Shown: positions 7,290 through 15,142, counted from the first letter of the stretch. The stretch: DNA of 24,474 nt from Sandaracinobacteroides sp964394815 (GCA_964394815.1 CAYMZC010000021.1:1-24474); one strand, 5' to 3'. Notes: generated by a model from the letters alone, not told the origin. Numbers and translations are program-made.

Positions 7290-8101
7290 TGATGGATAGC
7301 GAAGAACGCGAAGACCTTGTCGTGCCAACACCGACGAGGGACTTTGAAGAAGGACTGGAAAATCTTCGCCGCTACGGCCTCACCATCGTTCCGGATGCAC
7401 TCAGTGCGCGTCAATTGATGGAGGCCCGCGATGCCCTTTATCGCGCTGCGGAATCGGATGCGCAACGCAAGCGCAGCACCCGGTTCAGCCTGGACTATGA
7501 AACCGACTTGTCCAATCGTCGCGTGTGGAATGTGCTCAGCCGTGACCCGGTCTTCGAGGATCTGGCCTTTCATGACATTGCCGTTTCCCATGTGAAGGCA
7601 ATGCTGGGCTGGCCTGCCCTTCTGGGCAACCTGTCCGCCAACATCACCGGTCCGGGCGGGGGGGAGATGATCCTCCATGCCGATCAGATCTTCGTGCCGG
7701 AGCCCTGGCCCCCTGTGCCCCAGGGGCTGAATGTCGCCTGGTGTCTGGACGATTTCACCGACGAGAATGGCGCCACACGCTTCGTCCCCGGTAGCCACAG
7801 GCTCAACCGGGCGCCGCGGGAAGATGAATTGCAGAGTGAAACAGTGGCCATGGAGGCGCCGGCCGGTTCCGCCCTGATCTTTGAAAGCAGAGTGTGGCAC
7901 AAGACGGGCCACAACCGCAGCAGGAACATATTCCGCGCAGGCGTTTTCGGCTGGTATCACAACCACATATATCGCCCGCAGGAGAACTGGTTCCTGTCTC
8001 TAAGGCCAGAAATACGGCAATTCGCAAGCGATGACGCACTCACGCTCCTTGGATGGAAGAGCGAGGGACTGGGGCTCGTCAATGGCATGTCACCCGCTTG
8101 A
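7286..8101 (+). CDS. Phytanoyl-CoA dioxygenase (PhyH) family protein, second of pair
   Basis: A 271-residue paralogue of the preceding gene with the same layout: H131-A-D133 and H205 form the iron triad, DENGATRFVPGSHR is the family signature at about 159-172, and R211 lies where 2-oxoglutarate would bind. The ATG at 7286 overlaps the upstream TGA (ATGA); in-frame ATGs also lie at 7289 and 7292, so the exact start is uncertain by a few codons. The two proteins share the core but differ clearly elsewhere, so they may act on successive intermediates or form a hetero-oligomer rather than being a recent duplication. The next gene is a TetR regulator on the same strand. Confidence 0.92.
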   Translation: MMMDSEEREDLVVPTPTRDFEEGLENLRRYGLTIVPDALSARQLMEARDALYRAAESDAQRKRSTRFSLDYETDLSNRRVWNVLSRDPVFEDLAFHDIAVSHVKAMLGWPALLGNLSANITGPGGGEMILHADQIFVPEPWPPVPQGLNVAWCLDDFTDENGATRFVPGSHRLNRAPREDELQSETVAMEAPAGSALIFESRVWHKTGHNRSRNIFRAGVFGWYHNHIYRPQENWFLSLRPEIRQFASDDALTLLGWKSEGLGLVNGMSPA

Positions 8102-8145
8102 GGGCAGATGCCCGCACCTGCAGGGAAAGGGGGCTGCCCGAACAA

Positions 8146-8173
8146 GGGTCGCAGCCTTGCGACGCTGCGGCCC
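8146..8173 (+). terminator. Hairpin after the dioxygenase pair, possible terminator
   Basis: GGGTCGCAGC (8146-8155) and GCTGCGGCCC (8164-8173) form a ten-pair stem with one G.U pair and an eight-base loop. It lies 45 bases after the second dioxygenase stop. No T-tract follows, so it may only protect the mRNA end or be Rho-assisted. Confidence 0.4.
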
Positions 8174-8261
8174 ATGATCAAAAAATCACTTGTTGGGCAT
8201 AGGCTTGCCAGCTCAGGGGTTCCACAGATAAGCCCCTGCCATGCACGGTAGTGAGGGAGCG

Positions 8262-8930
8262 ATGGTGCCGAATTCGGATGAGCATCAAGGCCAGACCCGT
8301 CGAGAGCAGGGCAAGGCCTCCCGCAAGCAGCACATCATCCGGACAGCCAGACAAATGCTTGAAGAAACGGGCGAGGACGGCTTCTCGATGCGGGTGCTTG
8401 CAAAGCGTGCAGGTTGCAGCCCGACAACGCCCTACAATCTCTTCGGCACAAAGACCGGCGTCCTGCTTGAGGTTTACAACGCCGACCTGGAAATGTTCCT
8501 GAAGAAATTCGATTCAGTGGAGTCTGAAAACAGGGTTTCGAGAGTATTTGACTTCATCGACATGGTTTGCGCGCTTTATTCCCGGGAGCCCGGTTTCTAC
8601 AGAACAATGATGCAGCTCATTTCAGCCCCGACGCCTACGGAGCTGCGAAAAGGGCTTATCGAGCCGCGAACAGAGATCTACCATAAGCTGGTATCCGGAA
8701 TGGCGGCGCAAGGCGCACTGAAAAAATCCGTCAACCTGCACCTTCTGGCGCGAACCATGGCTCACATCATGACGAGCGGAATCCTAGGCTGGTCAAGCGG
8801 CGATATCAGTATCGATGAATTGCGCCACGAACTCTTCGGAGGATTTGCGCTGATTCTTCACACCTGCTGCCTATCAAGCTACAGTTCTTACCTCTCTGAA
8901 CGATTCGCAGCAACGATATCGCCTCATTAG
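8262..8930 (+). CDS. TetR/AcrR-family transcriptional regulator
   Basis: A 222-residue repressor-type protein. The N-terminal helix-turn-helix runs from about residue 25 to 70 (IIRTARQMLEETG ... FSMRVLAKRAGCSPTTPYNLF), followed by an alpha-helical ligand domain typical of TetR. The start at 8262 is preferred because GAGGGAG (8253-8259) precedes it closely; an in-frame ATG at 8241 without a Shine-Dalgarno would add seven residues. It lies 160 bases downstream of the dioxygenase pair on the same strand and faces the dehydrogenase gene, so it probably controls the dioxygenases, the VOC gene or itself. The effector is unknown; a substrate or CoA ester of the pathway is a reasonable guess. Confidence 0.9.
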   Translation: MVPNSDEHQGQTRREQGKASRKQHIIRTARQMLEETGEDGFSMRVLAKRAGCSPTTPYNLFGTKTGVLLEVYNADLEMFLKKFDSVESENRVSRVFDFIDMVCALYSREPGFYRTMMQLISAPTPTELRKGLIEPRTEIYHKLVSGMAAQGALKKSVNLHLLARTMAHIMTSGILGWSSGDISIDELRHELFGGFALILHTCCLSSYSSYLSERFAATISPH

Positions 8931-8953
8931 CAAGACATTATTAGCAAGACATT
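8926..8953 (+). repeat. Tandem 14-base repeat at the end of the TetR gene
   Basis: ATTAGCAAGACATT occurs twice with no gap (8926-8939 and 8940-8953). The first copy contains the TAG stop of the regulator; the second gives a further in-phase-looking TAG two bases out of frame. Probably a slippage duplication between two convergent genes. Confidence 0.85.
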
Positions 8954-9022
8954 GGGTGAACCTAAAGCTGGATCCGACAGACATGCGATCCAACACATGA
9001 TACAGAATCTGCAGATCTGGCT

Positions 9023-10099
9023 TCATCGCCAGGGCTGAACCATGATCTTCACGTCGTTACCCGGAGATTCAAGCCGGGTGAAGGCGGAAGCTGTTTCTGC
9101 CAGCCCCACTTCACCGGTGAGGAAGATGTCCGGATCGATCACGCCCTCCCCAAGTGCCTGCAATGTCTCCGCAAACTCGTCCGGCGTGTAGGCGAAGACA
9201 AATGTGAAGCGAAGCTGCTTGTTGATGGCTATCACGGGCAGGATGCGGTCATCTTCCTGGCAGGCGCCGACCACGACCACATGCGCCGTCGGCGGGGCAT
9301 TCTCGATCAGGTTCTGGAGCATGCCGGGAACGCCGACGCACTCGAATATCAGTGCGTCCCTGAGCGAGCGGCCTGAAAGTTGCGCCAGGCTGAATTCCGC
9401 CAGTGTCGCTGGCACGTCAAGCGAAGACCAGTTCGCATGCGGGGAGGAAACCGCCGGATCCACCACGATGTCAGCGCCCAGTTTCTCCGCACGGGCCCTT
9501 CGCGCCGGCGAAAAATCCGCTGCGATGATCGGTCCGACTCCGCGACGCCTGAGCGCCACGATCACTGCCAGCCCGATCGGCCCGCACCCGACGACAAGTG
9601 CAACCGAATTCCTGTCGGGGTTTGCCACGGCGACAGCGTGTGTACCGACCGATAGCGGCTCGGTCAGGGCTGCTGCTTCTGCCTTCAGGCCATTCGGAAC
9701 AGGCAGCAGCAAGGCCTCGGTCAGAACCAGCCTTTCAGCGAACGCCCCGCGATAGCGTGTGGAAAAGCCGATCAGTTCCGGACCGATGGGCCCGAAGTTG
9801 AAAGGGGTCGAGACAACTCTGGTTCCCGCCCGAAACCGCCTGTCCGTGCCGGGGCCATGATCCAGGATCTCAGCGCAGAATTCATGTCCCAGCACGAGGT
9901 CCATGGATGGATCGATGGTGTCCGCAGCGCCGGAGCGCAGGCTCATTTCCACGCCATGCTCGAGATGATGCACGGCGTGAAGGTCTGATCCACAAATTCC
10001 GCAGGCAAGGGTCTTCGCCACCACCTGCCCCTCGCCGGGCACCGCATCCGGGACATCCGCCAGCATCAGCGTCGGTCCCCGCCGTACGACTGCACGCAT
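9023..10099 (-). CDS. Zinc-binding medium-chain alcohol dehydrogenase family protein
   Basis: A 358-residue MDR-family dehydrogenase that oxidises an alcohol with NAD(P)+ in the cytosol. The N-terminal GroES-like domain has the catalytic zinc ligands C36 (CGICGSD) and H72-E73 (VLGHE); the nucleotide domain has VVGCGPIGLAV near residue 168. The four-cysteine structural zinc lobe of classical alcohol dehydrogenases is missing: the region around residues 95-110 (TPFNFGPIGPELIG) has no cysteine. This is seen in some divergent MDR members. The gene is last in a minus-strand run after the SDR and cupin genes, only four bases from the cupin stop, so it is surely co-transcribed. Substrate unknown. 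Confidence 0.92.
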   Translation of the reverse strand: MRAVVRRGPTLMLADVPDAVPGEGQVVAKTLACGICGSDLHAVHHLEHGVEMSLRSGAADTIDPSMDLVLGHEFCAEILDHGPGTDRRFRAGTRVVSTPFNFGPIGPELIGFSTRYRGAFAERLVLTEALLLPVPNGLKAEAAALTEPLSVGTHAVAVANPDRNSVALVVGCGPIGLAVIVALRRRGVGPIIAADFSPARRARAEKLGADIVVDPAVSSPHANWSSLDVPATLAEFSLAQLSGRSLRDALIFECVGVPGMLQNLIENAPPTAHVVVVGACQEDDRILPVIAINKQLRFTFVFAYTPDEFAETLQALGEGVIDPDIFLTGEVGLAETASAFTRLESPGNDVKIMVQPWR

Positions 10100-10103
10100 C
10101 GCC

Positions 10104-10631
10104 TCAGGCCCCTGCCGGCAGTTCGGACGGACGGGGTTGCCCGATCCAGTTGGGATGCTCCGCCTTCAGGGCCTGCACGGTCTTGTCCCAGAAGACCTTC
10201 GTCTTGCCCAGGAAACGGATGTCGAACCTGTCGGATGTCCGGAACTCGAGCACCTCCACCCCATTGGGCCCGGGCTTGTAGCTGTATGGAACGTCGCTTC
10301 CCACAAAGAAGCCGTCACCCGGCCCCAGTTCCTCGGTTCCCATCCGCAGGCTGCCGGCAATGATGTAATAGAGGCAGTCCGCGTTGTGAGTGTGGAGCGG
10401 CAGGGGAAATCCGCTCTTGAACCATGCATAGGTGAGGCTCATGCCGGGCATTGCAAAGAGCAGCCTGACCTCCTGTCCGTCACTGTCCCCGGCCTCGCCG
10501 GCGCGCGCGATCCCATTCTCGATGATGTCGGTAAGCCCCACCATCTCCATGCATTCGGTCTCGGAATAGGCGGGTGCGTCGGCACGACGAAAGATGCTGA
10601 AGCGGGGTGTGTTTTCAGTCCTGGTTTCCAT
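10104..10631 (-). CDS. Cupin-domain protein
   Basis: A 175-residue protein with one double-stranded beta-helix (cupin_2-like). Motif 1 is PLHTHNADCLYYIIAGSL with the HxH pair but without the usual glutamate; motif 2 is around GPGDGFFVGSDVPYSYKPG, where the usual histidine is not obvious. The metal site may therefore be incomplete, so it could be a ligand-binding or isomerase-type cupin rather than a dioxygenase. The ATG at 10631 follows GAGGAGG, which overlaps the end of the SDR gene ten bases away. It sits between SDR and dehydrogenase genes in the same operon and likely acts on an intermediate of the same pathway. Confidence 0.87.
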   Translation of the reverse strand: METRTENTPRFSIFRRADAPAYSETECMEMVGLTDIIENGIARAGEAGDSDGQEVRLLFAMPGMSLTYAWFKSGFPLPLHTHNADCLYYIIAGSLRMGTEELGPGDGFFVGSDVPYSYKPGPNGVEVLEFRTSDRFDIRFLGKTKVFWDKTVQALKAEHPNWIGQPRPSELPAGA

Positions 10632-10641
10632 GAGAACCTCC

Positions 10642-11433
10642 TCAGGCAGATGCAGCGGCCGCCATGCGATCCCGAAGATCTGGCTGGCCGGTATGGGCGG
10701 TGAGGCCGCCGTCGACCGGAATAGCGGCGCCAGTGATGGCGCTCGCGTCATCCGAAGCGAGAAAGGCGGCAACGGCCGCAATCTCGTCCGGCGTGGCAAA
10801 GCGCCTGGACGGTACTACGGCCTCCCACTCGGCGCGAAGGCCGGGGATTGCGTCCACGCCCGTCGTCAGGATCGGGGTATCGACAGGGCCGGGACAGATG
10901 CTGTTGGCGCGAATTCCATCCCGTGCGTGATCGATCGCGAGGCTGCGCGTGTAGTTGATGACACCTGCCTTCGCTGCATTATAGGCTGTAAAGCCATAGT
11001 CGGCGGCGAGGCCCGAGGCGGAAGCCGTGTTGACTATGGCACCGCCTCCACGGCTGCGCATGTGCGGAATGACAGCGCGGCAGCCGAAAAATACCGCGTC
11101 GAGGTTGACAGCAAGACAGCGCCGCCACTGCTCGACAGGCAGGTCCGGTGTCAGGCCGAAATTGCCGATCCCGGCATTGTTGTAGAGGATGTCGATGGCG
11201 CCGAACTGCTCGACAGTAGCATCGGCGAGCGCCGCGAGCGCCTCGGCATCTGCCACATCGACAGTGCGAAAGGTGGCCCGGTCGCCAAGATTCACGGCCA
11301 GCGCCGCACCTTTGGCACCATCGATATCGGCAATCATGACCGACCCGCCTTCCCGGTGCACACGCCTCGCGAAGGCTGCCCCTATACCCGAAGCGCCACC
11401 TGTCACGATGGCAACCCTGCCTTGAAACCGCAT
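10642..11433 (-). CDS. Short-chain dehydrogenase/reductase (classical SDR)
   Basis: A 263-residue classical SDR. The nucleotide-binding motif TGGASGIG spans residues 11-18, NNAG is at 85-88, and the catalytic residues are S138 or S140 with Y151xxxK155 (AYNAAKAG). An aspartate at the end of beta-2 (D36) suggests NAD(H) rather than NADP(H). ICPGPVDTPI (about 184-193) and the C-terminal ITGAAIPVDGG strand are intact. It would oxidise a secondary alcohol or reduce a ketone in the cytosol. It is 25 bases downstream of the TonB receptor and 10 bases upstream of the cupin gene, so the genes are one operon. Confidence 0.95.
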   Translation of the reverse strand: MRFQGRVAIVTGGASGIGAAFARRVHREGGSVMIADIDGAKGAALAVNLGDRATFRTVDVADAEALAALADATVEQFGAIDILYNNAGIGNFGLTPDLPVEQWRRCLAVNLDAVFFGCRAVIPHMRSRGGGAIVNTASASGLAADYGFTAYNAAKAGVINYTRSLAIDHARDGIRANSICPGPVDTPILTTGVDAIPGLRAEWEAVVPSRRFATPDEIAAVAAFLASDDASAITGAAIPVDGGLTAHTGQPDLRDRMAAAASA

Positions 11434-11458
11434 TTCAGTTCTCCCTGCCCCTCATTGA

Positions 11459-13795
11459 TCAGTAACGCCAGCCCAGGCTTATACCGTAGGTGGCGGGCTT
11501 CCCGGCCATGCGCCAGACACTGTCGGCCTGGAACGTCGTGTGCCAGTAATAGCTATTGAAGATGTTGCGCCCCCACAGTTGCAGGCGGAGTTTCCGGTCG
11601 GCACTTTCGATGCCGGCACGAAGGTCGACAAGGGTGCGCGCATTGATTGACAGTATGTCCGGGTCGCCGAAGGTGGAACTGGAAGTGCTGTTCACATTGA
11701 CGCTTGCCCCGACAGTGGCATCCCATTCACCGTTCAGGGACCAGCGATAATCGACATCGGCCATGCCCTGCCATTCAGGCGTGAAAGGCATCGGGGACCC
11801 TGACCAGTCCGCGTCGATCCCGACGCCATTGTAGCCCGAGAATGTATCGATCTCTGCCTTGAGCCAGGTGCCGGCGATGTTCGCTGTCAGGCCATTGCCC
11901 GGGTTGATCGACACACTCGCCTCTGCCCCCAGAACATGGGATTCCGGAACATTCACAAGGCGTTCAAGCAAGCCGAAGATCGGATCGAGAATGCGGCCCC
12001 TGACCTGCTTGTCATTGTAGTCATAGTAAAAAACCGACGCATTCAACTGCACCGCGCGATCAGCCAGGGGCAATTTCACACCCGCTTCATAAGCCAGAAG
12101 CGATTCCTGCGTGGCAGCCTCGAATCCGACAAAGGACGAAGCCGGAACTGTAGGAAAACCGCCCGCCTTCCAGCCCTGGGAGATGTTGGCGTAGATGATC
12201 GCACGGTTCGGGAACGTGTAGGTCAAGCCGCCACGCCAGGAAACATTGTCCTGCGAGAGACGGTCTTCGATGAGCGATGGCTGAAACTCGGGGCTGAAGG
12301 TCAGGCAACTTCCCGGCCCGATTGCATTGATGGGCGGCGCTCCGGTGAAGAGCGTCGTCAATATGTTGAAGCTCAGATGCGTGGTGCCATCGGCGTCATA
12401 CCCGCACCCTTCGAATTCACGGATGTTGCGGGTGTAACGGATCCCGGCCTGCGCGGTAAGCTGCTCGCTCAGGTCATATTCCAGGTTTGCATATCCGGCA
12501 TAGGTTCCGATCCGCTGGTCAGTGTAAACACCGGAACGGCTGAGGATCGGCAGACCCGGAATGATGACATTGCTGCTGAGATCATATGTGTCGAGGATCT
12601 GCTGCTCATAGGCCGCCTCGCGCCCGTAGTTGGCGCCGACGATCCAGCGTGCCGGCCCCGAATCACCAACCAGGCGCAGTTCCTGATAGAAACTGCGGAT
12701 TGTCCCGGGCGTGTTGCTGTCAAGTTGCCGATACTGCGTCGCGTCCATGTCCTGGGTCGCGTCGGTGGTGAAACGCAGCCAGGAAGAAATGGAGGTCAAC
12801 TTGATGTCCGCGTTCAAGGCATAATCGACACGGACGGACGCCTGATAGAAATCGTCATCACGACGCATGGGCAAGCTGTCGGTCCAGTTTGACGCCCGAG
12901 CATCCTCGGGCGCCAATGGCACCGCCAGAACATAGGGATATGCACCGGCAGGGTTATAGGATGTGTGCCCCAGCAGTTGCGGCGCCTGCACGTCCGAGCG
13001 GTCGCGCCAGCCATTGACGTTTGCTGTCACGACAAGACCGTCCACGGGCTCCCAGACAGCAATTGCCCGACCTGTGAAACGGCGTGAGGCGCCAAGGCTG
13101 TCGTCGCGCAGATAATTGCGTTGCCAGACACCGCCCTGCTCGGTTTTCGCAGCAACCCTGATACCCAGCGTGCCCGTGACAGGCGCGCTGACAAATCCGG
13201 CTATGTCATAGGCGCCGAAACGGCCGAGGGTGGCATCGATGCCTGCCTCGAGCATGTCGGACGGCTTGGCCGAAATATAATTGATGGCGCCGCCTGTCGC
13301 ATTCTGGCCGTAGAGCGTGCCTTGTGGCCCCTTGAGCACTTCGACACGCGAAATGTCCAAGCTTGCGCCGGCTGTCATGATGGCAAAAGGCAGCGGCACT
13401 TCATCCACATAGACACTGACCGCTGGCGAAGCGGAAAGGGTCGAATCGTAAAAGCCGACACCTCTGAGCGAGTAGACCGGTGTGGAAACCTGGCTCTGCG
13501 TAAAGGTCAGGCCCGGCACCATGCGGACGAGGTCGGCGGTGGAATTGATGCCGCGCGCAATAAGATCATCCCCGCTGATCGCGGTAATGGACATCGGGAC
13601 GGAGTTCACGGACTGCGCGCGCCTCTGGGCGGTCACGATGATATCTGCCGAGACGCCGGAGGCTTCCGCCGTGTCCGCCGGGGTGGTGCCAGTGCTGCCG
13701 TCGACCCCAACCGACTCCTGCGCGTACGCCGGGGCCGAAAGAGCCACCAGAGCCGCGCCGACGCACAGATATGCCTTCGAAACTGACACTTGCAT
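11459..13795 (-). CDS. TonB-dependent outer-membrane receptor (cluster A)
   Basis: A 778-residue receptor for energised uptake across the outer membrane. Residues 1-25 are a signal peptide ending APAYAQ. A TonB-box-like DIIVTAQRR lies near residues 51-59, followed by the plug domain (SVPMSITAISGDDL ... VEVLKGPQGTLYGQNATGGAINY, ending about residue 170) and a 22-strand-type barrel closing with the aromatic C-terminus GISLGWRY. There is no N-terminal signalling extension, so it is not a FecA-type sigma/anti-sigma transducer. It leads the operon receptor-SDR-cupin-dehydrogenase and follows a TetR gene, as in sphingomonad catabolic clusters where the receptor imports the growth substrate. GGGGAGGA (13810-13803, minus strand) is the ribosome binding site. 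Confidence 0.95.
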   Translation of the reverse strand: MQVSVSKAYLCVGAALVALSAPAYAQESVGVDGSTGTTPADTAEASGVSADIIVTAQRRAQSVNSVPMSITAISGDDLIARGINSTADLVRMVPGLTFTQSQVSTPVYSLRGVGFYDSTLSASPAVSVYVDEVPLPFAIMTAGASLDISRVEVLKGPQGTLYGQNATGGAINYISAKPSDMLEAGIDATLGRFGAYDIAGFVSAPVTGTLGIRVAAKTEQGGVWQRNYLRDDSLGASRRFTGRAIAVWEPVDGLVVTANVNGWRDRSDVQAPQLLGHTSYNPAGAYPYVLAVPLAPEDARASNWTDSLPMRRDDDFYQASVRVDYALNADIKLTSISSWLRFTTDATQDMDATQYRQLDSNTPGTIRSFYQELRLVGDSGPARWIVGANYGREAAYEQQILDTYDLSSNVIIPGLPILSRSGVYTDQRIGTYAGYANLEYDLSEQLTAQAGIRYTRNIREFEGCGYDADGTTHLSFNILTTLFTGAPPINAIGPGSCLTFSPEFQPSLIEDRLSQDNVSWRGGLTYTFPNRAIIYANISQGWKAGGFPTVPASSFVGFEAATQESLLAYEAGVKLPLADRAVQLNASVFYYDYNDKQVRGRILDPIFGLLERLVNVPESHVLGAEASVSINPGNGLTANIAGTWLKAEIDTFSGYNGVGIDADWSGSPMPFTPEWQGMADVDYRWSLNGEWDATVGASVNVNSTSSSTFGDPDILSINARTLVDLRAGIESADRKLRLQLWGRNIFNSYYWHTTFQADSVWRMAGKPATYGISLGWRY

Positions 13796-13812
13796 CGATT
13801 TTTCCTCCCCAT

Positions 13813-13832
13813 GGCCAAACTCCCCTTTGGCC
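13813..13832 (-). promoter_or_regulatory. Perfect inverted repeat GGCCAAA-N6-TTTGGCC upstream of the TonB receptor
   Basis: A 20-base site with two perfect seven-base arms lies between the predicted -10 element and the ribosome binding site of the receptor gene, and 50 bases from the 3' end of the TetR gene. Size and symmetry fit a TetR-dimer operator; it could also fold as a 5' leader hairpin. Confidence 0.5.
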
Positions 13833-13843
13833 TATTCCGAATG

Positions 13844-13872
13844 GGGATAAGGATGCGCAGAATTCTAGTCAA
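13844..13872 (-). promoter_or_regulatory. Sigma-70-like promoter of the TonB receptor operon
   Basis: On the minus strand TTGACT (13872-13867) and TATCCC (13849-13844) are separated by 17 bases, placing transcription start about 40 bases before the receptor ATG at 13795. The -35 matches five of six consensus bases; the -10 is weak. Confidence 0.45.
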
Positions 13873-13881
13873 GAAAGACTA
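13866..13881 (-). promoter_or_regulatory. Inverted repeat TAGTC-N6-GACTA overlapping the -35 element
   Basis: Five-base arms at 13866-13870 and 13877-13881 flank AAGAAA and overlap the predicted -35 of the receptor promoter just after the TetR stop. It could be a second operator half or a weak end-of-gene hairpin. Confidence 0.35.
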
Positions 13882-13882
13882 A

Positions 13883-14548
13883 TCAGGTTTGACCACAGCC
13901 CCTCTCTTCCGCCAGTGTTGCCAACCGCTGGCAGTAGCGACGGTGGCTTTCCTTCATCTCGGCAATGGCCTGCTCGATCATGGGGCGCTCGAACCCGAGC
14001 CGGCTTTCTATGATCAGGCCGCGCGCGCTCGCCACCAGAAGCCAGCCTCGGGCAATCATCACCTCGGGGTCTGGAATCCCGGCATTCCTTGCAAGCGCAA
14101 CCAGTTCGATTGCCACCTGTGCCTCGGCTTCCCGGATGATCGGCATGATCGCCAGTGCCAGTGCCTTGTCCCAGCGTGTCGCCTGCAGGATCTCCGTCAG
14201 CGCCAGCCCTTCCTTCATGGCGTGGGTTTCCCAGACGATCTGGCCATATTCGCAGAGCCTCTGGAACGGATCCTCGATCCGGGACGCCAGTTCGCGCGCC
14301 TTGCGGACAACGGCTGCCATCGCGACCTTCGCTGTTTCGACGGACAGTTCGGTGCGATTGGGAAACTGGTGCAGAACAGACCCCCGGCTGATCCCGGCCT
14401 CGGCCATCACATCCTCGATTGTCATGGTCGCGAAACCCGACCTGACAATGCATGTTATGGTCGCATCCAGGATGCGGGCGCGCGTATCGGCTCCGCGTGG
14501 CGTCAGGCGACGCTCTCGTGACGCTGTGCGGGTTGAGCTGGGAGGCAT
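13883..14548 (-). CDS. TetR/AcrR-family transcriptional regulator (cluster A, receptor-linked)
   Basis: A 221-residue TetR-family protein. The helix-turn-helix occupies about residues 25-70 (ILDATITCIVRSGFATMTIEDVMAEAGISRGSVLHQF), and the rest is a helical effector domain. It is 87 bases upstream of the TonB receptor on the same strand, with palindromic sites in that gap, so it is the likely local regulator of the receptor-SDR-cupin-dehydrogenase operon. The start ATG at 14548 lacks a clear Shine-Dalgarno; a 10-base palindrome lies 23 bases upstream. It is not closely similar to the other TetR protein at 8262, so the two halves of cluster A may respond to different signals. Confidence 0.92.
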   Translation of the reverse strand: MPPSSTRTASRERRLTPRGADTRARILDATITCIVRSGFATMTIEDVMAEAGISRGSVLHQFPNRTELSVETAKVAMAAVVRKARELASRIEDPFQRLCEYGQIVWETHAMKEGLALTEILQATRWDKALALAIMPIIREAEAQVAIELVALARNAGIPDPEVMIARGWLLVASARGLIIESRLGFERPMIEQAIAEMKESHRRYCQRLATLAEERGCGQT

Positions 14549-14570
14549 GAACTATCTATGGCTGCATCTT

Positions 14571-14580
14571 GCGCATGCGC
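14571..14580. promoter_or_regulatory. Palindrome GCGCATGCGC upstream of TetR gene, possible autoregulatory site
   Basis: A perfect ten-base palindrome lies between TTGGCG (minus strand, overlapping the palindrome's edge) and CATAGA, which could be weak -35 and -10 elements. The role is a guess from position. Confidence 0.25.
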
Positions 14581-15142
14581 CAACCATCCGAAAAACATTC
14601 ACTCGCCATCCGAATTCCGCCTCCCGGGAATCCGCGCCAATGGCCTTGGCAGCCGGTTTGCCGACGTTCCGGAGATTGGAGGCGACCGGGGACAGTGTCG
14701 CCCTCGTGGATGTGTGGCTTGCCACTGTCCTTGATCTCGCCAAGGACCGAGGCTGCGTGTTCGACCCAAGCCAGGGCGACACCATCCGGACCCCAAGGCG
14801 GGCTCTCAATGACGCTGCTCTCGCAGCGTGTGACTGGAACTGCCGCTCCACCCAGCCCTGCCCGATCTGCGCCTCAACGCGCACGAACAGCGCGCGGTCG
14901 ACGATGGCTACATGCTGACCGGCATACGCAGTCGTAGCCAATTCCTCGAGCCGCCTGATGAAGGCGCTGCGACGATCCGGCTAGGCCATGATGGCGCGAT
15001 GCGCTTCTTCAACTGCATCAGGCACTTCCGAACCATCGCAACCCGATACGACAAGTGCCCCGAAACCAGTTCGTCGCCTTTCGGCCGGGGGCGGGGCATT
15101 CCGGGTTTTCTGGACAAGCAGGACGGCCATCAGGGGTGTCAT
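14581..15142 (-). other. Gene-poor stretch with possible degenerate minus-strand coding sequence
   Basis: No intact gene is supported here. On the minus strand an ATG at 15142 is preceded by GGAGGG with good spacing and opens a 53-codon frame (MTPLMAVLLVQKTRNAPPP...) ending at TAG 14983-14981. The same frame stays open beyond the stop, and the codons to about 14850 (VAIVDRALFVRVEAQIGQGW) look protein-like; further down another frame (about 14830-14650, IESPPWGPDGVALAWVEHA) looks more coding. This pattern fits a decayed gene with one stop and one frameshift, but I recognise no family. Confidence 0.3.

Noticed and set aside
8102..8240. Second hairpin from GGGCAG and CTGCCC arms after the PhyH pair
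   Set aside because: The loop is too long (over 20 bases) and competes with the better stem at 8146-8173.
9005..9036. Possible bidirectional terminator CTGGC-N6-GCCAG between TetR and dehydrogenase genes
   Set aside because: Only five base pairs, overlapping the dehydrogenase 3' end, with no T-tract on either strand.
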